Source of the DNA: Streptomyces spiroverticillatus
GTDB lineage: Bacteria; Actinomycetota; Actinomycetes; Streptomycetales; Streptomycetaceae
NCBI GenBank assembly: GCA_014650415.1
Contig: BMUX01000005.1
Span: forward strand, 496,001 to 560,000
DNA: 64,000 nucleotides
Direction: 5' to 3'
Positions within the stretch are counted from its first letter, which is position 1. Every line of letters begins with the position of its first letter. The notes beneath the pieces are model-generated. The model ran no database searches, had not been told where the DNA came from, and was given only the letters and a program-made list of their open reading frames with translations. Position numbers and translations under genes: made by a program. This document shows positions 14,598-23,785 of this stretch, one piece after another.

Positions 14598-17426
14598 ATG
14601 ACACACGCAGACAGGGGCCGGAGCCCCGGGGCGCCCGGCCCCGAGACGCAGACCCTGGTGGTGATCGGCCACGGAATGGTCGGCCATCGGCTGCTGGAAG
14701 CGCTCGCCGAACGCGGTGCCCTCACCGGCCCCGGTTCGCCCGGCTGGCACGCGATCGTCCTCGCGGAGGAGGACATACCGGCCTACGACCGGGTCCACCT
14801 CTCCTCGCTCTTCACGGGCACCGACCCCGCCGAACTCTCGCTCTCCACCCCGGAGTTCCTGGCCGAGCACGGCGTCGATCTGCGCCTCGGCGACCCCGCC
14901 GAGCACATCGACCCCACCGGACGGACCGTCACCACCGCCTCGGGCGCGACGATTTCGTACGACGCGCTGGTGCTGGCCACCGGCTCGTACCCGTTCGTCC
15001 CGCCCATTCCCGGCGCCGACGCCACGGGCTGCTTCACCTACCGCACGCAGTACGACGTCAACTCCCTCACCGAGTACGCCGGCGAGGCCCGCGACGGCGT
15101 CGTCATCGGCGGCGGTCTCCTCGGCCTGGAGGCGGCCGGTGCCCTGCGCACCCTTGGGCTGCGCACCCATGTCGTCGAGTTCGCGCCGCGCCTGATGCCC
15201 CTTCAGGTCGACGACGGCGGTGCCGCCGCCCTGCGCGCCACCATCGAGTCGATGAGTGTCGCCGTCCACACGGGCGTCGGCGCGACCGAGGTCGTCCGGG
15301 GCGACGACGGCATCGCGAGCGGACTGCGGCTCTCCGACGGCAAGGTCATCGACGCCGAGGTCGTCGTCTTCTCCGCAGGTGTACGTCCCCGGGACCGCCT
15401 CGCGCGCGAGTGCGGCCTCGCCGTCGGCGACCGGGGCGGCGTCGCGGTCGACGCCCACTGCCGCACCTCCGACCCGTACATCTACGCGGTCGGCGAGTGC
15501 GCGCAGACCGTCGACGGCCGGGTGTACGGCCTGGTCGCGCCCGGCTACCAGATGGCCGAGACCGTCGCGGACGCCCTCGCGGGCGAGGGCGACAACGTCT
15601 TCACCGGCGCCGACACCTCCACCAAGCTGAAGCTGATGGGCGCGGACGTCGCCTCCTTCGGCGACCCCTTCACCGTCGAGGAGGACGCGGTCGCCGTCGT
15701 CTTCTCCGACGAGCGCGAAGGCGTCTACAAGAAGCTGCTGCTGGGTCCCGAGGGCCAGCTCCTCGGCGGCATCCTGGTCGGCGACGCCGAGGCGTACGGC
15801 TCGCTGAAGCCGCACACCGGACGCCAACTCCCGGGCACCGCCGAGGCGTTCATCGTCCCGAACACCGGCGGCGTCGAGCTGCCCGGTGCGGACGCGCTCC
15901 CCGACGACGCCGTCGTCTGCTCCTGCCACAACGTCACCAAGGGTCAGGTGCAGGCCGCCGTCACCGAGGAGGGCGTCACCGACATCGGCGGCGTCAAGCG
16001 CTGCACCAAGGCCGGCACCGGCTGCGGCGGCTGCATCGGCACGCTGCAAGCCGTCCTCGACGCGGCGGGCGTCGAGAAGGCGCGCGGGCTCTGCGAGCAT
16101 TTCCCCGAGCTGACCCGCTCCGAGATCTACGCCCTCGTACGCACCGAAAAGATCCGCTCCTTCAGTGAGTTGAGGGACCGTCACGGAGTCGGTGAGGGCT
16201 GCGCCGTCTGCAAGCCGGTCGTCGCCAACGTGCTCGGCACGCTCGGCCCCGACCTCGGCCTGGAGCACATCCTCGACGGCGAGCAGGCCGCCCTCCAGGA
16301 CACCAACGACCTTTTCCTGGCCAACATCCAGAAGGACGGCACCTACTCCGTCGTCCCGCGCGTCGCGGGCGGCGAGATCACCCCCGAGCAGCTCGTCGCA
16401 CTCGGCGAGGTGGCTGCCGCGTACGGCCTCTACACCAAGATCACCGGCGCCCAGCGGATCGGCCTCTTCGGCGCCCGCAAGGACCAACTCCCCGACATTT
16501 GGCGGCGGTTGGCCGGACACGGCTTCGAGTCCGGGCAGGCGTACGGAAAGTCGCTGCGTGCCGTCAAGTCGTGCGTCGGCGCCCGCTTCTGCCGCTTCGG
16601 GCAGGGCGACTCCATCCAGCTCGCCGTCGACCTGGAGCTGCGCTACCGGGGCCTGCGCACCCCGCACAAGTTCAAGGGCGGCGTCTCCGGCTGCCTGCGC
16701 GAGTGCGCCGAGGCGCGCGGCAAGGACATCGGCGTCATCGCCACCGCCGGCGGCTGGAACCTGTACGTCGGCGGCAACGGCGGCACCAACCCCCGCCACG
16801 CCGACCTCCTCGCCCAGGACCTCGACAGCGCCCAACTCTTCGCCCTGGTCGACCGGTTCCTCATGTACTACCTGCGCACCGGCGAACGCCTGGAGCGCAC
16901 GGCGGCCTGGATCGAGCGGCTCGACGGGGGCGTCGAGCACCTCAAGGAGGTCCTCGTCGAGGACTCCCTCGGCATCTGCGCCGAGCTGGAGGCCCAGATG
17001 GAACGCCACGTCGAGGCCTACCGCGACGAGTGGGAGGCCGTCCTCACCGACCCGGCCAAGCTCGACCGGTTCGGCGAATTCACCGGCGAGACCGAGGACT
17101 TGGAGCCCGGCCGCGGCCGCGTCACCTTCCTCCCCGACGGTACCGGACAGGCCGCGGTCTTCCGTGACGCGGCGGGCGAGGTGTACGCGGTCGGCAACCG
17201 CGATCCCTTCTCCGGCGCCGACGTTCTCGCCGACGGAATCATGGGCACCGTCGGCGACCGGCCCGTCGTCACCTCCCCGATGCACAAGCAGGCCTTCGAC
17301 CTGCGCACCGGGCAGTGCCTCGACGACCCCGAAGTCTTCATCCCCGTACACGAGTTGACCCTCGAAGGTCCTCGCACGCACCAGTCCCACCGGGCCACGC
17401 ACCAGACGCACAGGAAGCAGTCATGA
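14598..17426 (+). CDS. nirB: Assimilatory nitrite reductase, NirB-NirD fusion
   Basis: 942 aa, longer than a normal NirB (about 850). In order: FAD/NAD(P)H domain (residues about 18-330, 'VVIGHGMVGHRLLEAL', 'VVIGGGLLGLEAAGAL'); a BFD-like [2Fe-2S] domain near 435-485 ('VCSCHNVTKGQ', 'CTKAGTGCGGC') and a second BFD-like half near 510-540; the siroheme/[4Fe-4S] core with 'SCVGARFC' (about 657) and 'SGCLREC' (about 695); then a NirD-like Rieske-fold domain (about 830-925, 'DLEPGRG', 'YAVGNRDPFSGADVL'). It reduces nitrite to ammonium with NAD(P)H in the cytosol. Its stop overlaps the narK start (ATGA). Confidence 0.95.
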   Translation: MTHADRGRSPGAPGPETQTLVVIGHGMVGHRLLEALAERGALTGPGSPGWHAIVLAEEDIPAYDRVHLSSLFTGTDPAELSLSTPEFLAEHGVDLRLGDPAEHIDPTGRTVTTASGATISYDALVLATGSYPFVPPIPGADATGCFTYRTQYDVNSLTEYAGEARDGVVIGGGLLGLEAAGALRTLGLRTHVVEFAPRLMPLQVDDGGAAALRATIESMSVAVHTGVGATEVVRGDDGIASGLRLSDGKVIDAEVVVFSAGVRPRDRLARECGLAVGDRGGVAVDAHCRTSDPYIYAVGECAQTVDGRVYGLVAPGYQMAETVADALAGEGDNVFTGADTSTKLKLMGADVASFGDPFTVEEDAVAVVFSDEREGVYKKLLLGPEGQLLGGILVGDAEAYGSLKPHTGRQLPGTAEAFIVPNTGGVELPGADALPDDAVVCSCHNVTKGQVQAAVTEEGVTDIGGVKRCTKAGTGCGGCIGTLQAVLDAAGVEKARGLCEHFPELTRSEIYALVRTEKIRSFSELRDRHGVGEGCAVCKPVVANVLGTLGPDLGLEHILDGEQAALQDTNDLFLANIQKDGTYSVVPRVAGGEITPEQLVALGEVAAAYGLYTKITGAQRIGLFGARKDQLPDIWRRLAGHGFESGQAYGKSLRAVKSCVGARFCRFGQGDSIQLAVDLELRYRGLRTPHKFKGGVSGCLRECAEARGKDIGVIATAGGWNLYVGGNGGTNPRHADLLAQDLDSAQLFALVDRFLMYYLRTGERLERTAAWIERLDGGVEHLKEVLVEDSLGICAELEAQMERHVEAYRDEWEAVLTDPAKLDRFGEFTGETEDLEPGRGRVTFLPDGTGQAAVFRDAAGEVYAVGNRDPFSGADVLADGIMGTVGDRPVVTSPMHKQAFDLRTGQCLDDPEVFIPVHELTLEGPRTHQSHRATHQTHRKQS

Positions 17427-18856
17427 GTTCCCTCGCACAGGCACCCCGCACGGGTGACGACGCGGCCGAGGCCGCCGACCCGACTCAGTACCGCCCCGGC
17501 CGCACCATCACCGACTGGCGTCCCGAGGACCCCACCTTCTGGCGCACGACCGGCCGCAAGGTCGCCAACCGCAACCTCTGGATCGCGGTCCCGGCACTGC
17601 TCGTCGCCTTCGTGGTCTGGCAGGTCTGGTCGATCACCGCCACCAACCTCACCGACGTCGGATTCGGCCTGAGTCAGAGCCAGTTGTTCTGGCTGACCGC
17701 CATCCCCGGCATCACCGGCGGCACCGCCCGCATCCTCTACACCTTCCTCGGCCCGATGGTCGGCCAGCGCACCTTCACCGCGCTCTCCACGGTGATCCTG
17801 GTCGTCCCGCTGATCTGGCTCGGCATCGCCATCCAGGACCCGACCACCCCGTACGGCGTCCTCATCACCATCGCCGCGCTCTGCGGCATCGGCGGCGCGA
17901 ACTTCTCCTCCTCGCTCGCCAACATCGGCTTCTTCTTCCCGAAGAAGGAGAAGGGCAACGCCACCGGCATCAACGGCGGCCTCGGCAACCTCGGCGTCTC
18001 CGTCGTCCAGCTGCTCACCCCGATCGTGATCACCTGGTCGACCATCGCCATCGGCACCGCCCAGCACAAGAAGGACGGCACGCCCGTCTACCTCCAGAAC
18101 GCGGCGTTCCTGTGGGTGCCGGTCCTGGTGATCCTGGCCGCCGTCGCCTGGTTCGGGCAGAACAACCTCAAGGTCGCCTCGACCCCCTTCTCCCGCCAGA
18201 AGATCATCTTCAAGCGCAAGCACAACTGGGTCATGACCTGGCTGTACGTCGGAACCTTCGGCTCCTTCATCGGCTTCGCGGCGGCCCTTCCGCTGCTCAT
18301 CAAGACCACCTTCACCCCCATCGACGCCGCCTACTCGGCCGCCACGTACGCCTGGATGGGCCCGGCCATCGGCGCGCTCGCCCGCTGGGCGGGCGGCTGG
18401 ATCGCCGACAAGCTCGGCGGCGCCCGCGTCACGATCATCTCCTTCGTCGGCATGGGCGTCTCGCTGATCGGCGTCATCAACTTCCTCCCCTCCGGCGGCG
18501 ACAACGGCAACTTCTGGGGCTTCTTCCTCTGCTTCCTGGCCGCGTTCCTCTTCTCGGGCATCGGCAACGGCTCCACCTTCCGGCAGATCCCCGTCATCTT
18601 CCGCACCACGCACCTCAAGGGCCTCGTCGAAGGCACCCCCGCCTACGACCAGGCGCTGAAGCAGGCCGAGATGGAGTCCGGTGCGGTCACCGGCTTCACC
18701 GCCGCCATCGCGGCGTACGGATTCTTCTTCATCCCGGCCCTCTTCGGGTCGGTCGCGGTGACCAGCGCGATGTGGGGCTTCGTGGCCTTCTACGCGAGCT
18801 GTGTGGTCGTGACCTGGTGGTTCTACGCCCGCAAGGGCGCGGAGGCGCCCAGCTAG
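17423..18856 (+). CDS. narK: NarK/NasA-type MFS nitrate/nitrite transporter
   Basis: 477 aa, 12 hydrophobic segments with a 50-residue hydrophilic N-terminus. The two nitrate signature regions are present: 'GIGGANFSSSLANIGFFFP' followed by 'NATGINGGLGNLG', and in the second half 'LFSGIGNGSTFRQIP'. It should import nitrate or nitrite, or exchange them. The ATG overlaps the nirB stop by ATGA, so translation is coupled and the pair works as one uptake-reduction unit. No nitrate reductase lies in the window. Confidence 0.93.
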   Translation: MSSLAQAPRTGDDAAEAADPTQYRPGRTITDWRPEDPTFWRTTGRKVANRNLWIAVPALLVAFVVWQVWSITATNLTDVGFGLSQSQLFWLTAIPGITGGTARILYTFLGPMVGQRTFTALSTVILVVPLIWLGIAIQDPTTPYGVLITIAALCGIGGANFSSSLANIGFFFPKKEKGNATGINGGLGNLGVSVVQLLTPIVITWSTIAIGTAQHKKDGTPVYLQNAAFLWVPVLVILAAVAWFGQNNLKVASTPFSRQKIIFKRKHNWVMTWLYVGTFGSFIGFAAALPLLIKTTFTPIDAAYSAATYAWMGPAIGALARWAGGWIADKLGGARVTIISFVGMGVSLIGVINFLPSGGDNGNFWGFFLCFLAAFLFSGIGNGSTFRQIPVIFRTTHLKGLVEGTPAYDQALKQAEMESGAVTGFTAAIAAYGFFFIPALFGSVAVTSAMWGFVAFYASCVVVTWWFYARKGAEAPS

Positions 18857-18876
18857 TCCGCACCGCCCCATGAGCT

Positions 18877-18910
18877 GGGCCCCGGGTATGTCCGTGCATA
18901 CCCGGGGCCC
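18877..18910. terminator. Strong bidirectional terminator after nirB-narK
   Basis: Perfect 14-base arms GGGCCCCGGGTATG (18877-18890) and CATACCCGGGGCCC (18897-18910) flank the hexaloop TCCGTG, followed on the plus strand by TTTGC. It sits 20 bases after the narK stop and 10 bases from the stop of the convergent VOC gene. Confidence 0.9.
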
Positions 18911-18920
18911 TTTGCCGTGG

Positions 18921-19373
18921 TCACGCCACGCAGAACTCGTTGCCCTCCGGGTCCCGCATGACCCACCAGTGGCCGGCCGGTCCCTGATTCACCTCGTTCA
19001 CCCGGGTGGCCCCCAGCTGCTCCAGGCGGTCGACCTCCTTGTCCAGGTCGCCGGGCTCGGCGTGCACGTCGATGTGCAGGCGGTTCTTGCCGGACTTCGG
19101 CTCGGGGACGTCCTGGAAGAGGAGCCTGCGACCGCGGCCGACACCACTGCTCTCGTCGTACGGGTCGTCCGGGTGCCGTACGCCCGCGAGCCCCCGGAAG
19201 AGCTTGTGCCCGTTGTGCTCGGTGACGGCTTGCTCGGGGAGGTGCCCGGCGGCGAGGAGCTGCTCGATGAGAGCGCTGGGGTCCTCCACGACGTATCCGA
19301 GCGCTTCGGCCCAGAAGTCCGCGAGGACGGGTGCGTTGTTGCTGTCGATGACCAACTTCCAACCCAGTGTCAT
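18921..19373 (-). CDS. VOC/glyoxalase-like small protein
   Basis: 150 aa, single-gene VOC fold with two beta-alpha-beta-beta-beta modules: 'WKLVIDSNNAPVLADFWAEALGY' and 'LHIDVHAEPGDLDKEVDRLEQLGA', ending with 'HWWVMRDPEGNEFCV'. This is the actinobacterial glyoxalase-like subgroup that often lacks a complete metal site. The ATG (19373-19371) lies inside a 27-base palindrome shared with the divergent regulator gene, so the transcript is nearly or fully leaderless. Confidence 0.85.
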   Translation of the reverse strand: MTLGWKLVIDSNNAPVLADFWAEALGYVVEDPSALIEQLLAAGHLPEQAVTEHNGHKLFRGLAGVRHPDDPYDESSGVGRGRRLLFQDVPEPKSGKNRLHIDVHAEPGDLDKEVDRLEQLGATRVNEVNQGPAGHWWVMRDPEGNEFCVA

Positions 19374-19397
19374 GTAACCAGTTATAGTGGTTACATG
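19371..19397. promoter_or_regulatory. Palindrome spanning both divergent start codons
   Basis: CATGTAACCA (19371-19380) and TGGTTACATG (19388-19397) are perfect 10-base inverted arms with a 7-base spacer GTTATAG. The first three bases are the reversed start codon of the VOC gene and the last three the start codon of the CGNR gene, so both genes begin at the ends of the same symmetric element. It is almost certainly an operator-promoter; the CGNR protein is the obvious candidate ligand. Confidence 0.8.
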
Positions 19398-19982
19398 GAC
19401 TCGACCGCAACACCCGGGCTGACACTGAAGTCCCGTACGGGAGCCGCGTACCGCTTCGACCCCGGCGCCCTGTGCCTGGAACTGCTGACCACAGGGGGGC
19501 CGGGTCTGTACGGACGCTACGAAGTCCTGCATACGGGTGCGGACTTGGCGGAGTGGGCCGGCGCGTCGCGGCTGACGCCGACGCCGGTGCTGGAGGCCTC
19601 CGAGGAGGAGGTGGCGCAGGCACGGGAAGTACGGGACGCGCTGTTCCGGATGGTGCTGGGGGAGGGCGGCCCGGACGACGTGGACACCCTCAACGCGGCG
19701 GCTGCCGCACCGCCCCTCGCGCCCGCGATCGGGCCGGACGGCGAGAAGCGGTGGGGGCCCGCCACCGGCACCCACCTGCTGGCCACCGTCGCGCGGGACG
19801 CGGTCGAGCTGCTGACCGGTCCGTACTCCCACCGCATCCGTACGTGCGCGGCCGAGGACTGCCACCTGGTGTACGTCGACACCTCCCGCCCCGGTCGGCG
19901 GCGGTGGTGCTCCATGGAACACTGCGGCAACCGCCACAAGGTGCGGGCGTCCCGGGCGCGGCAGACGCAGGACGGGGCCTGA
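19395..19982 (+). CDS. CGNR zinc-finger (ABATE-type) putative regulator
   Basis: 195 aa. The C-terminal 45 residues are the CGNR zinc finger: 'RTCAAEDCHLVYVDTSRPGR' then 'RWCSMEHCGNRHKVRASRAR', with four cysteines and the diagnostic Cys-Gly-Asn-Arg. The N-terminal 140 residues correspond to the ABATE domain, proposed to sense a ligand. These are thought to be stress-linked transcription regulators. The start codon is the end of the 27-base palindrome, implying autoregulation together with the divergent VOC gene. Confidence 0.9.
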   Translation: MDSTATPGLTLKSRTGAAYRFDPGALCLELLTTGGPGLYGRYEVLHTGADLAEWAGASRLTPTPVLEASEEEVAQAREVRDALFRMVLGEGGPDDVDTLNAAAAAPPLAPAIGPDGEKRWGPATGTHLLATVARDAVELLTGPYSHRIRTCAAEDCHLVYVDTSRPGRRRWCSMEHCGNRHKVRASRARQTQDGA

Positions 19983-20027
19983 CCGTGGGGAGGGGCGGCC
20001 CCGTCGCCCCCTAGGCGAGGAACCGTT

Positions 20028-22343
20028 CTAGCCGTCCCGCAGTCCGACCTTCCCGTGCAGCCGTCGCAGCGGCTGCGGTGCCCACCAGTTCGCCCGGCCG
20101 CACAGCTTCATCACCGCCGGTACGAGGATGCCGCGCACCAGCGTCGCGTCCACCAGCACCGCCAGCGCCAGCCCGGCCCCCAGCAGCTTGAGCAGGCTCA
20201 GCTGCGAGGTGGCGAGCGCGCCGAGGACCGTGGCCACGACCAGCGCGGCGGCCGTGATCAGGCGGCCGGTGTGGTCGATGCCGAAGACCACGGCCCGGGA
20301 GTTGTCGCCCGTCGCGAGGTACTCCTCCCTGATCCGGGAGAGCAGGAAGACCGTGTAGTCCATGGACAGCCCGAAGGCCACGCAGAACATCAACACCGGC
20401 ACGGTGACCTCCAGTTGACCGGTGTGGGCGAAGTCGCCGACCAGCCACTTGAGGTGGCCGTCCTGGAACACGTACACCATCGCCCCGAAGGACGCGGTGA
20501 GGCTGAGCGTGTTCAGCACCAGCGCCTGGAGCGGCACCACCACGCTTCCGGTGAACAGGAACAGCAGCACCAGCATGCTCAGTACGATCACCGCGCCCGC
20601 GTACGGGATGCGGTCGCCGAGGGCGTCCTTGGTGTCCACCAGCGCGGCCGCCTGCCCGCCGACCAGTGCGGGGGCGGGCGCGGGCACGGCCCGGATCCGC
20701 TGGGCGTGCCGTTCCCCGGCGGGGGAGTTGGGGCCCGCCTGCGCGGTGATGTTCAGCCACACCCCGCGCGCGTCGCCGAACACCGCCGACGGCGGTCCCG
20801 GCGGGGCCACCCGGCGACCCTGTGCCCAACTGCCGAGGGGGCCGTCGACCCGGGCCGTCCCCTCGACGCGCGACAACTCGGCCAGGTAGGAGGGAAGTTG
20901 GGCGGCGCGATCGGTCAGTGGGAGGTCCGGCAGCACCAGTGTCACCGGGGACGTGCCCGCCTGTGCGAAGTCCGTGCGCAGTGCGTCGGCGGCGGTCTGC
21001 GCGCTCGCGCCCTTCGGCAGGATCCGGTCGTCGGTCAGGGCGAACCGGGCGTGCCCGAAGGGCAGTGCGAGCGCGATCAGCAGCACCGCGACCCCGGTGC
21101 CCGCCAGCACCGGACGGCGCATCACCCGGGTGGCCAGCCAGTGCCAGGCGCCCCTGCCCCCGCCGCGCGCACCGGGCAGCTTGCGGCGCAGTCCCGCGAA
21201 GACGTCGAGGCGGTCGATGCGGTGCCCGATGACGTACAGCACCGGAGGCAGGACCAGCAACGAACTGACGGCGGCCAGGCCGACCACGGCGATCCCCGCG
21301 TACGCGAGCGACCGCAGGAAGGTGATCGGGAAGACCAGCAGCGCGGCCAGTGAGATCACCACCGTGAGCGAGGAGAAGAGCACGGTCCGGCCCGCCGTGC
21401 GCATGCTGCGCACGACGGCGTCGAGCACGTTCCGGCCCTGCGCCAGCTCCTCCCGGTAGCGGGTCACGAGGAACAGGCTGTAGTCCACGGCGAGTCCGAA
21501 GCCGAGCGCCGTCGTGACGTTCATCGCGAACAGGGACACGTCGGTGAAGGACGCCAGCAGACGCAGCACGGCCAGCGTGCAGACGACCGAGACGACGCCC
21601 ACCAGCACCGGCAGCAGGGCGGCGACCAGGGAACCGAAGGCGAGGAGCAGGATGACCAGGGTGAGCGGCGCGCCGATCAGCTCGGCCCGGGTCAGATCCT
21701 GGTTGCTCTGCGTCTCCAGCTGGCTGTTGATCACGGCGAGGCCGGTCGCTTCGACGGTGAAGTCTCCCTGGATTCCGCTGAGTTGTGCGGCGAGTTCACC
21801 GGCTCGGTGGGTGGTCTCGTTCGCGTCGCCCTCAAGACGTACGAGCACGAGAGCGGCGCGGCCGTCCTCGGCGCGCAGGGCCGGGTCCTTCGTGGTCCAG
21901 TACGAATCGGCGCGCGCGACGCCGTCGAGACCGGCCACCCGGCGGGTGAACTCGGCCCCGGAAGCGGCGACTTGGGGTCCGTCCGCGGAGCCCTTGCCGG
22001 TGGCCAGCAGGACCATGTGGGGCGAGCCGCTGTGGAAGCGCTCGTCCAGCAGCTTCTCCACCCGCGCCGACTCGGAGTCGCTCGCCGTGTATCCGCCGCT
22101 GGACAGCACGCCGGACGCGCCTGCCCCGAACACGGCGGCGACCAGCGAGATCAGCCCGATCAGCAGGAACACCGGGGTCCTGCGGTGCACGAGCCGCCGG
22201 GCGAGCGCGCCGAGTCCGCGCCCGGAAGGGGTGGCCGCGTTGTGGTCGGGGAGCGGTCGCGGCGCCGCCTCCGGTGGTCGCGTCTGTGCCCGTGCCCGTG
22301 TCTCGTGCGACCGCTTGCGCCTGACATCCGGTTTGCCCGCCAT
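20028..22343 (-). CDS. MMPL family RND-type exporter
   Basis: 771 aa from the ATG at 22343, which has a GGGGGGCGGGAG purine run directly upstream; longer in-frame starts have no ribosome site. Twelve membrane helices fall in two groups, TM1 'TPVFLLIGLISLVAAVFGAG' with a large periplasmic loop after it, and TM7 with a second loop. The proton-relay regions 'GFGLAVDYSLFLVTRYREE' and 'FGLSMDYTVFLLSRIREEY' with conserved Asp-Tyr are intact. Such proteins export lipids, siderophores or antibiotics. A palindrome lies just upstream. Confidence 0.92.
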   Translation of the reverse strand: MAGKPDVRRKRSHETRARAQTRPPEAAPRPLPDHNAATPSGRGLGALARRLVHRRTPVFLLIGLISLVAAVFGAGASGVLSSGGYTASDSESARVEKLLDERFHSGSPHMVLLATGKGSADGPQVAASGAEFTRRVAGLDGVARADSYWTTKDPALRAEDGRAALVLVRLEGDANETTHRAGELAAQLSGIQGDFTVEATGLAVINSQLETQSNQDLTRAELIGAPLTLVILLLAFGSLVAALLPVLVGVVSVVCTLAVLRLLASFTDVSLFAMNVTTALGFGLAVDYSLFLVTRYREELAQGRNVLDAVVRSMRTAGRTVLFSSLTVVISLAALLVFPITFLRSLAYAGIAVVGLAAVSSLLVLPPVLYVIGHRIDRLDVFAGLRRKLPGARGGGRGAWHWLATRVMRRPVLAGTGVAVLLIALALPFGHARFALTDDRILPKGASAQTAADALRTDFAQAGTSPVTLVLPDLPLTDRAAQLPSYLAELSRVEGTARVDGPLGSWAQGRRVAPPGPPSAVFGDARGVWLNITAQAGPNSPAGERHAQRIRAVPAPAPALVGGQAAALVDTKDALGDRIPYAGAVIVLSMLVLLFLFTGSVVVPLQALVLNTLSLTASFGAMVYVFQDGHLKWLVGDFAHTGQLEVTVPVLMFCVAFGLSMDYTVFLLSRIREEYLATGDNSRAVVFGIDHTGRLITAAALVVATVLGALATSQLSLLKLLGAGLALAVLVDATLVRGILVPAVMKLCGRANWWAPQPLRRLHGKVGLRDG

Positions 22344-22367
22344 CTCCCGCCCCCCAGCGGCTAGTTG

Positions 22368-22379
22368 AACTCTAGAGTT
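22368..22379. promoter_or_regulatory. Palindrome upstream of the MMPL gene
   Basis: AACTCTAGAGTT is a perfect 12-base palindrome 25 bases before the MMPL start, within an unusually AT-rich 40-base stretch that also contains CTAGT and ACTAG. It has the look of a TetR or MarR operator; no regulator of those families is adjacent. Confidence 0.55.
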
Positions 22380-22481
22380 AGTCACTAGACTGCTACTACA
22401 GTCAGCGTACTCCATCACACGGACAAGGGGTACGCTCCGGGACACAGGCGGTACCGATCACGGCACAGGGGAGTGGTGGGG

Positions 22482-23693
22482 ATGCGGCGCATCGACGTTG
22501 CGGAGCGGCGGGCCAGGCTCGGGGTGCGCCACCGGTTGGCGCCCGCCGCCCGCGCCGACGGTCCGGTGGAGGCGGCCCGTTCCCTCGTCGCCCTGCACAG
22601 CACCGACCCGGCCTCCGTGTACGTCGCCGTCTGGGCCCGGACGACCGGCGGCACGGTGGCGGACGTGGAGCGCGCCCTGTACGAGGACCGCTCGCTCATC
22701 CGGCTGTTGGCCATGCGCCGCACCGTCTTCGTCACCACGCCCGACACGGCCCCGGTGATGCAGGCCGCCTGCTCGGACGCCGTCGCCGCTCGCGAACGCC
22801 GCAAGCTCCTGGGCTTCCTCGCCGCGTCGAAGGTCGCGGACGACGAACAGGGCGTACGGGACTGGCTCGCCGCCGCCGAGGAGGCCGCCGTACGCGCTCT
22901 CGCGGCCCGCGGCGAGTGCACGGCCTCCGAACTCGCCGGTGACGACCCCCTCTTGAGCACCCCGGTCACGATCGTCGCCGGGAAGGAGCCCTACCCCACG
23001 CAGAAGGCCGCGAGCCGGCTGCTGCTCCTGCTCGCCGCCGAAGGCCGGGTCGTACGGGGAAGACCGCGCGGCACCTGGACCTCGCACCAGTACCGCTGGG
23101 CCCCGCTCACCGACTGGCTCCCCGGCGGCCTCGCACCCTCCAGTACACCCGCTGACACCCACCGGGCCGAGGAAGAACTGACCCGGCGCTGGCTGAGCGC
23201 CTTCGGCCCCGCCACCGCCGACGACCTCCAGTGGTGGACGGGATGGACCAAGACCCAGGTCAAGCGGGTGCTGGCCACGCTGAAGCCGGTGGAGGTCGAC
23301 CTCGGCGACGGCGGTACCGGGCTGCTCCTGCCCGACGACCTGGAGGAGACCGCGCCGCCCGAGCCGTGGGCCGCACTCCTCCCGGGCCTCGACTCCACGC
23401 CGATGGGCTGGCACGAGCGCGCGTGGTTCCTCGGCGAACACGGCCCGCGACTCTTCGACCGGGCGGGCAACATCGGCCCCTCGCTCTGGTGGAACGGCCG
23501 CATCGTCGGCGGCTGGGCGCAGGACACCGACGGCACGATCGTGTGCCGCTTCCTGGAGGACGTCGGCACGGACGCCGAGGCGGCGGTCCGCGCGGAGGCG
23601 GACCGGCTGGCCGTCCCCCTCGGCGGGGTCAGGCTGAGCCCCCGCACCCGGGGCCGTACCTGGCTGGAGGAGGAGATCGCGGGCCGGGCTTGA
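22482..23693 (+). CDS. Winged-helix DNA-binding protein, AlkZ/YcaQ-like (HTH_42)
   Basis: 403 aa, matching the AlkZ-like family, whose tandem winged helices form a C-shaped cleft that excises alkylated bases or unhooks interstrand crosslinks. Landmarks are 'ARSLVALHSTDPASVYVAVWAR' region near residues 30-50, 'RRTVFVTTPDTAPVMQAA', and the C-terminal 'MGWHERAWFLGEH' and 'NIGPSLWWNGRIVGGWAQ'. The catalytic Q-x-Q/Q-x-D seen in characterised glycosylases appears here as H-S-T, so activity is uncertain. The ATG at 22482 is preferred over GTG 22473 because AGGGGAG is 9 bases away. Confidence 0.85.
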   Translation: MRRIDVAERRARLGVRHRLAPAARADGPVEAARSLVALHSTDPASVYVAVWARTTGGTVADVERALYEDRSLIRLLAMRRTVFVTTPDTAPVMQAACSDAVAARERRKLLGFLAASKVADDEQGVRDWLAAAEEAAVRALAARGECTASELAGDDPLLSTPVTIVAGKEPYPTQKAASRLLLLLAAEGRVVRGRPRGTWTSHQYRWAPLTDWLPGGLAPSSTPADTHRAEEELTRRWLSAFGPATADDLQWWTGWTKTQVKRVLATLKPVEVDLGDGGTGLLLPDDLEETAPPEPWAALLPGLDSTPMGWHERAWFLGEHGPRLFDRAGNIGPSLWWNGRIVGGWAQDTDGTIVCRFLEDVGTDAEAAVRAEADRLAVPLGGVRLSPRTRGRTWLEEEIAGRA

Positions 23694-23785
23694 CTGTCAC
23701 ACGGTGTCAGGGTCTGGACTGGGCGGCGGGAGGCAGCCGCGAAGGTGCCCCTCATTCCTTGACCGAAGAGACAGGACGACACCCA

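Noticed and set aside
14520..17411. 963-codon minus-strand ORF opposite nirB
   Set aside because: Mirror of the strongly biased nirB frame, no domains, no ribosome site.
23695..23721. Another TGTCACA site, at 23695, before the BtrH-like gene
   Set aside because: No GGTC or CGTC at 16 bases (ACTG instead), so it does not meet the motif found at the other four sites.
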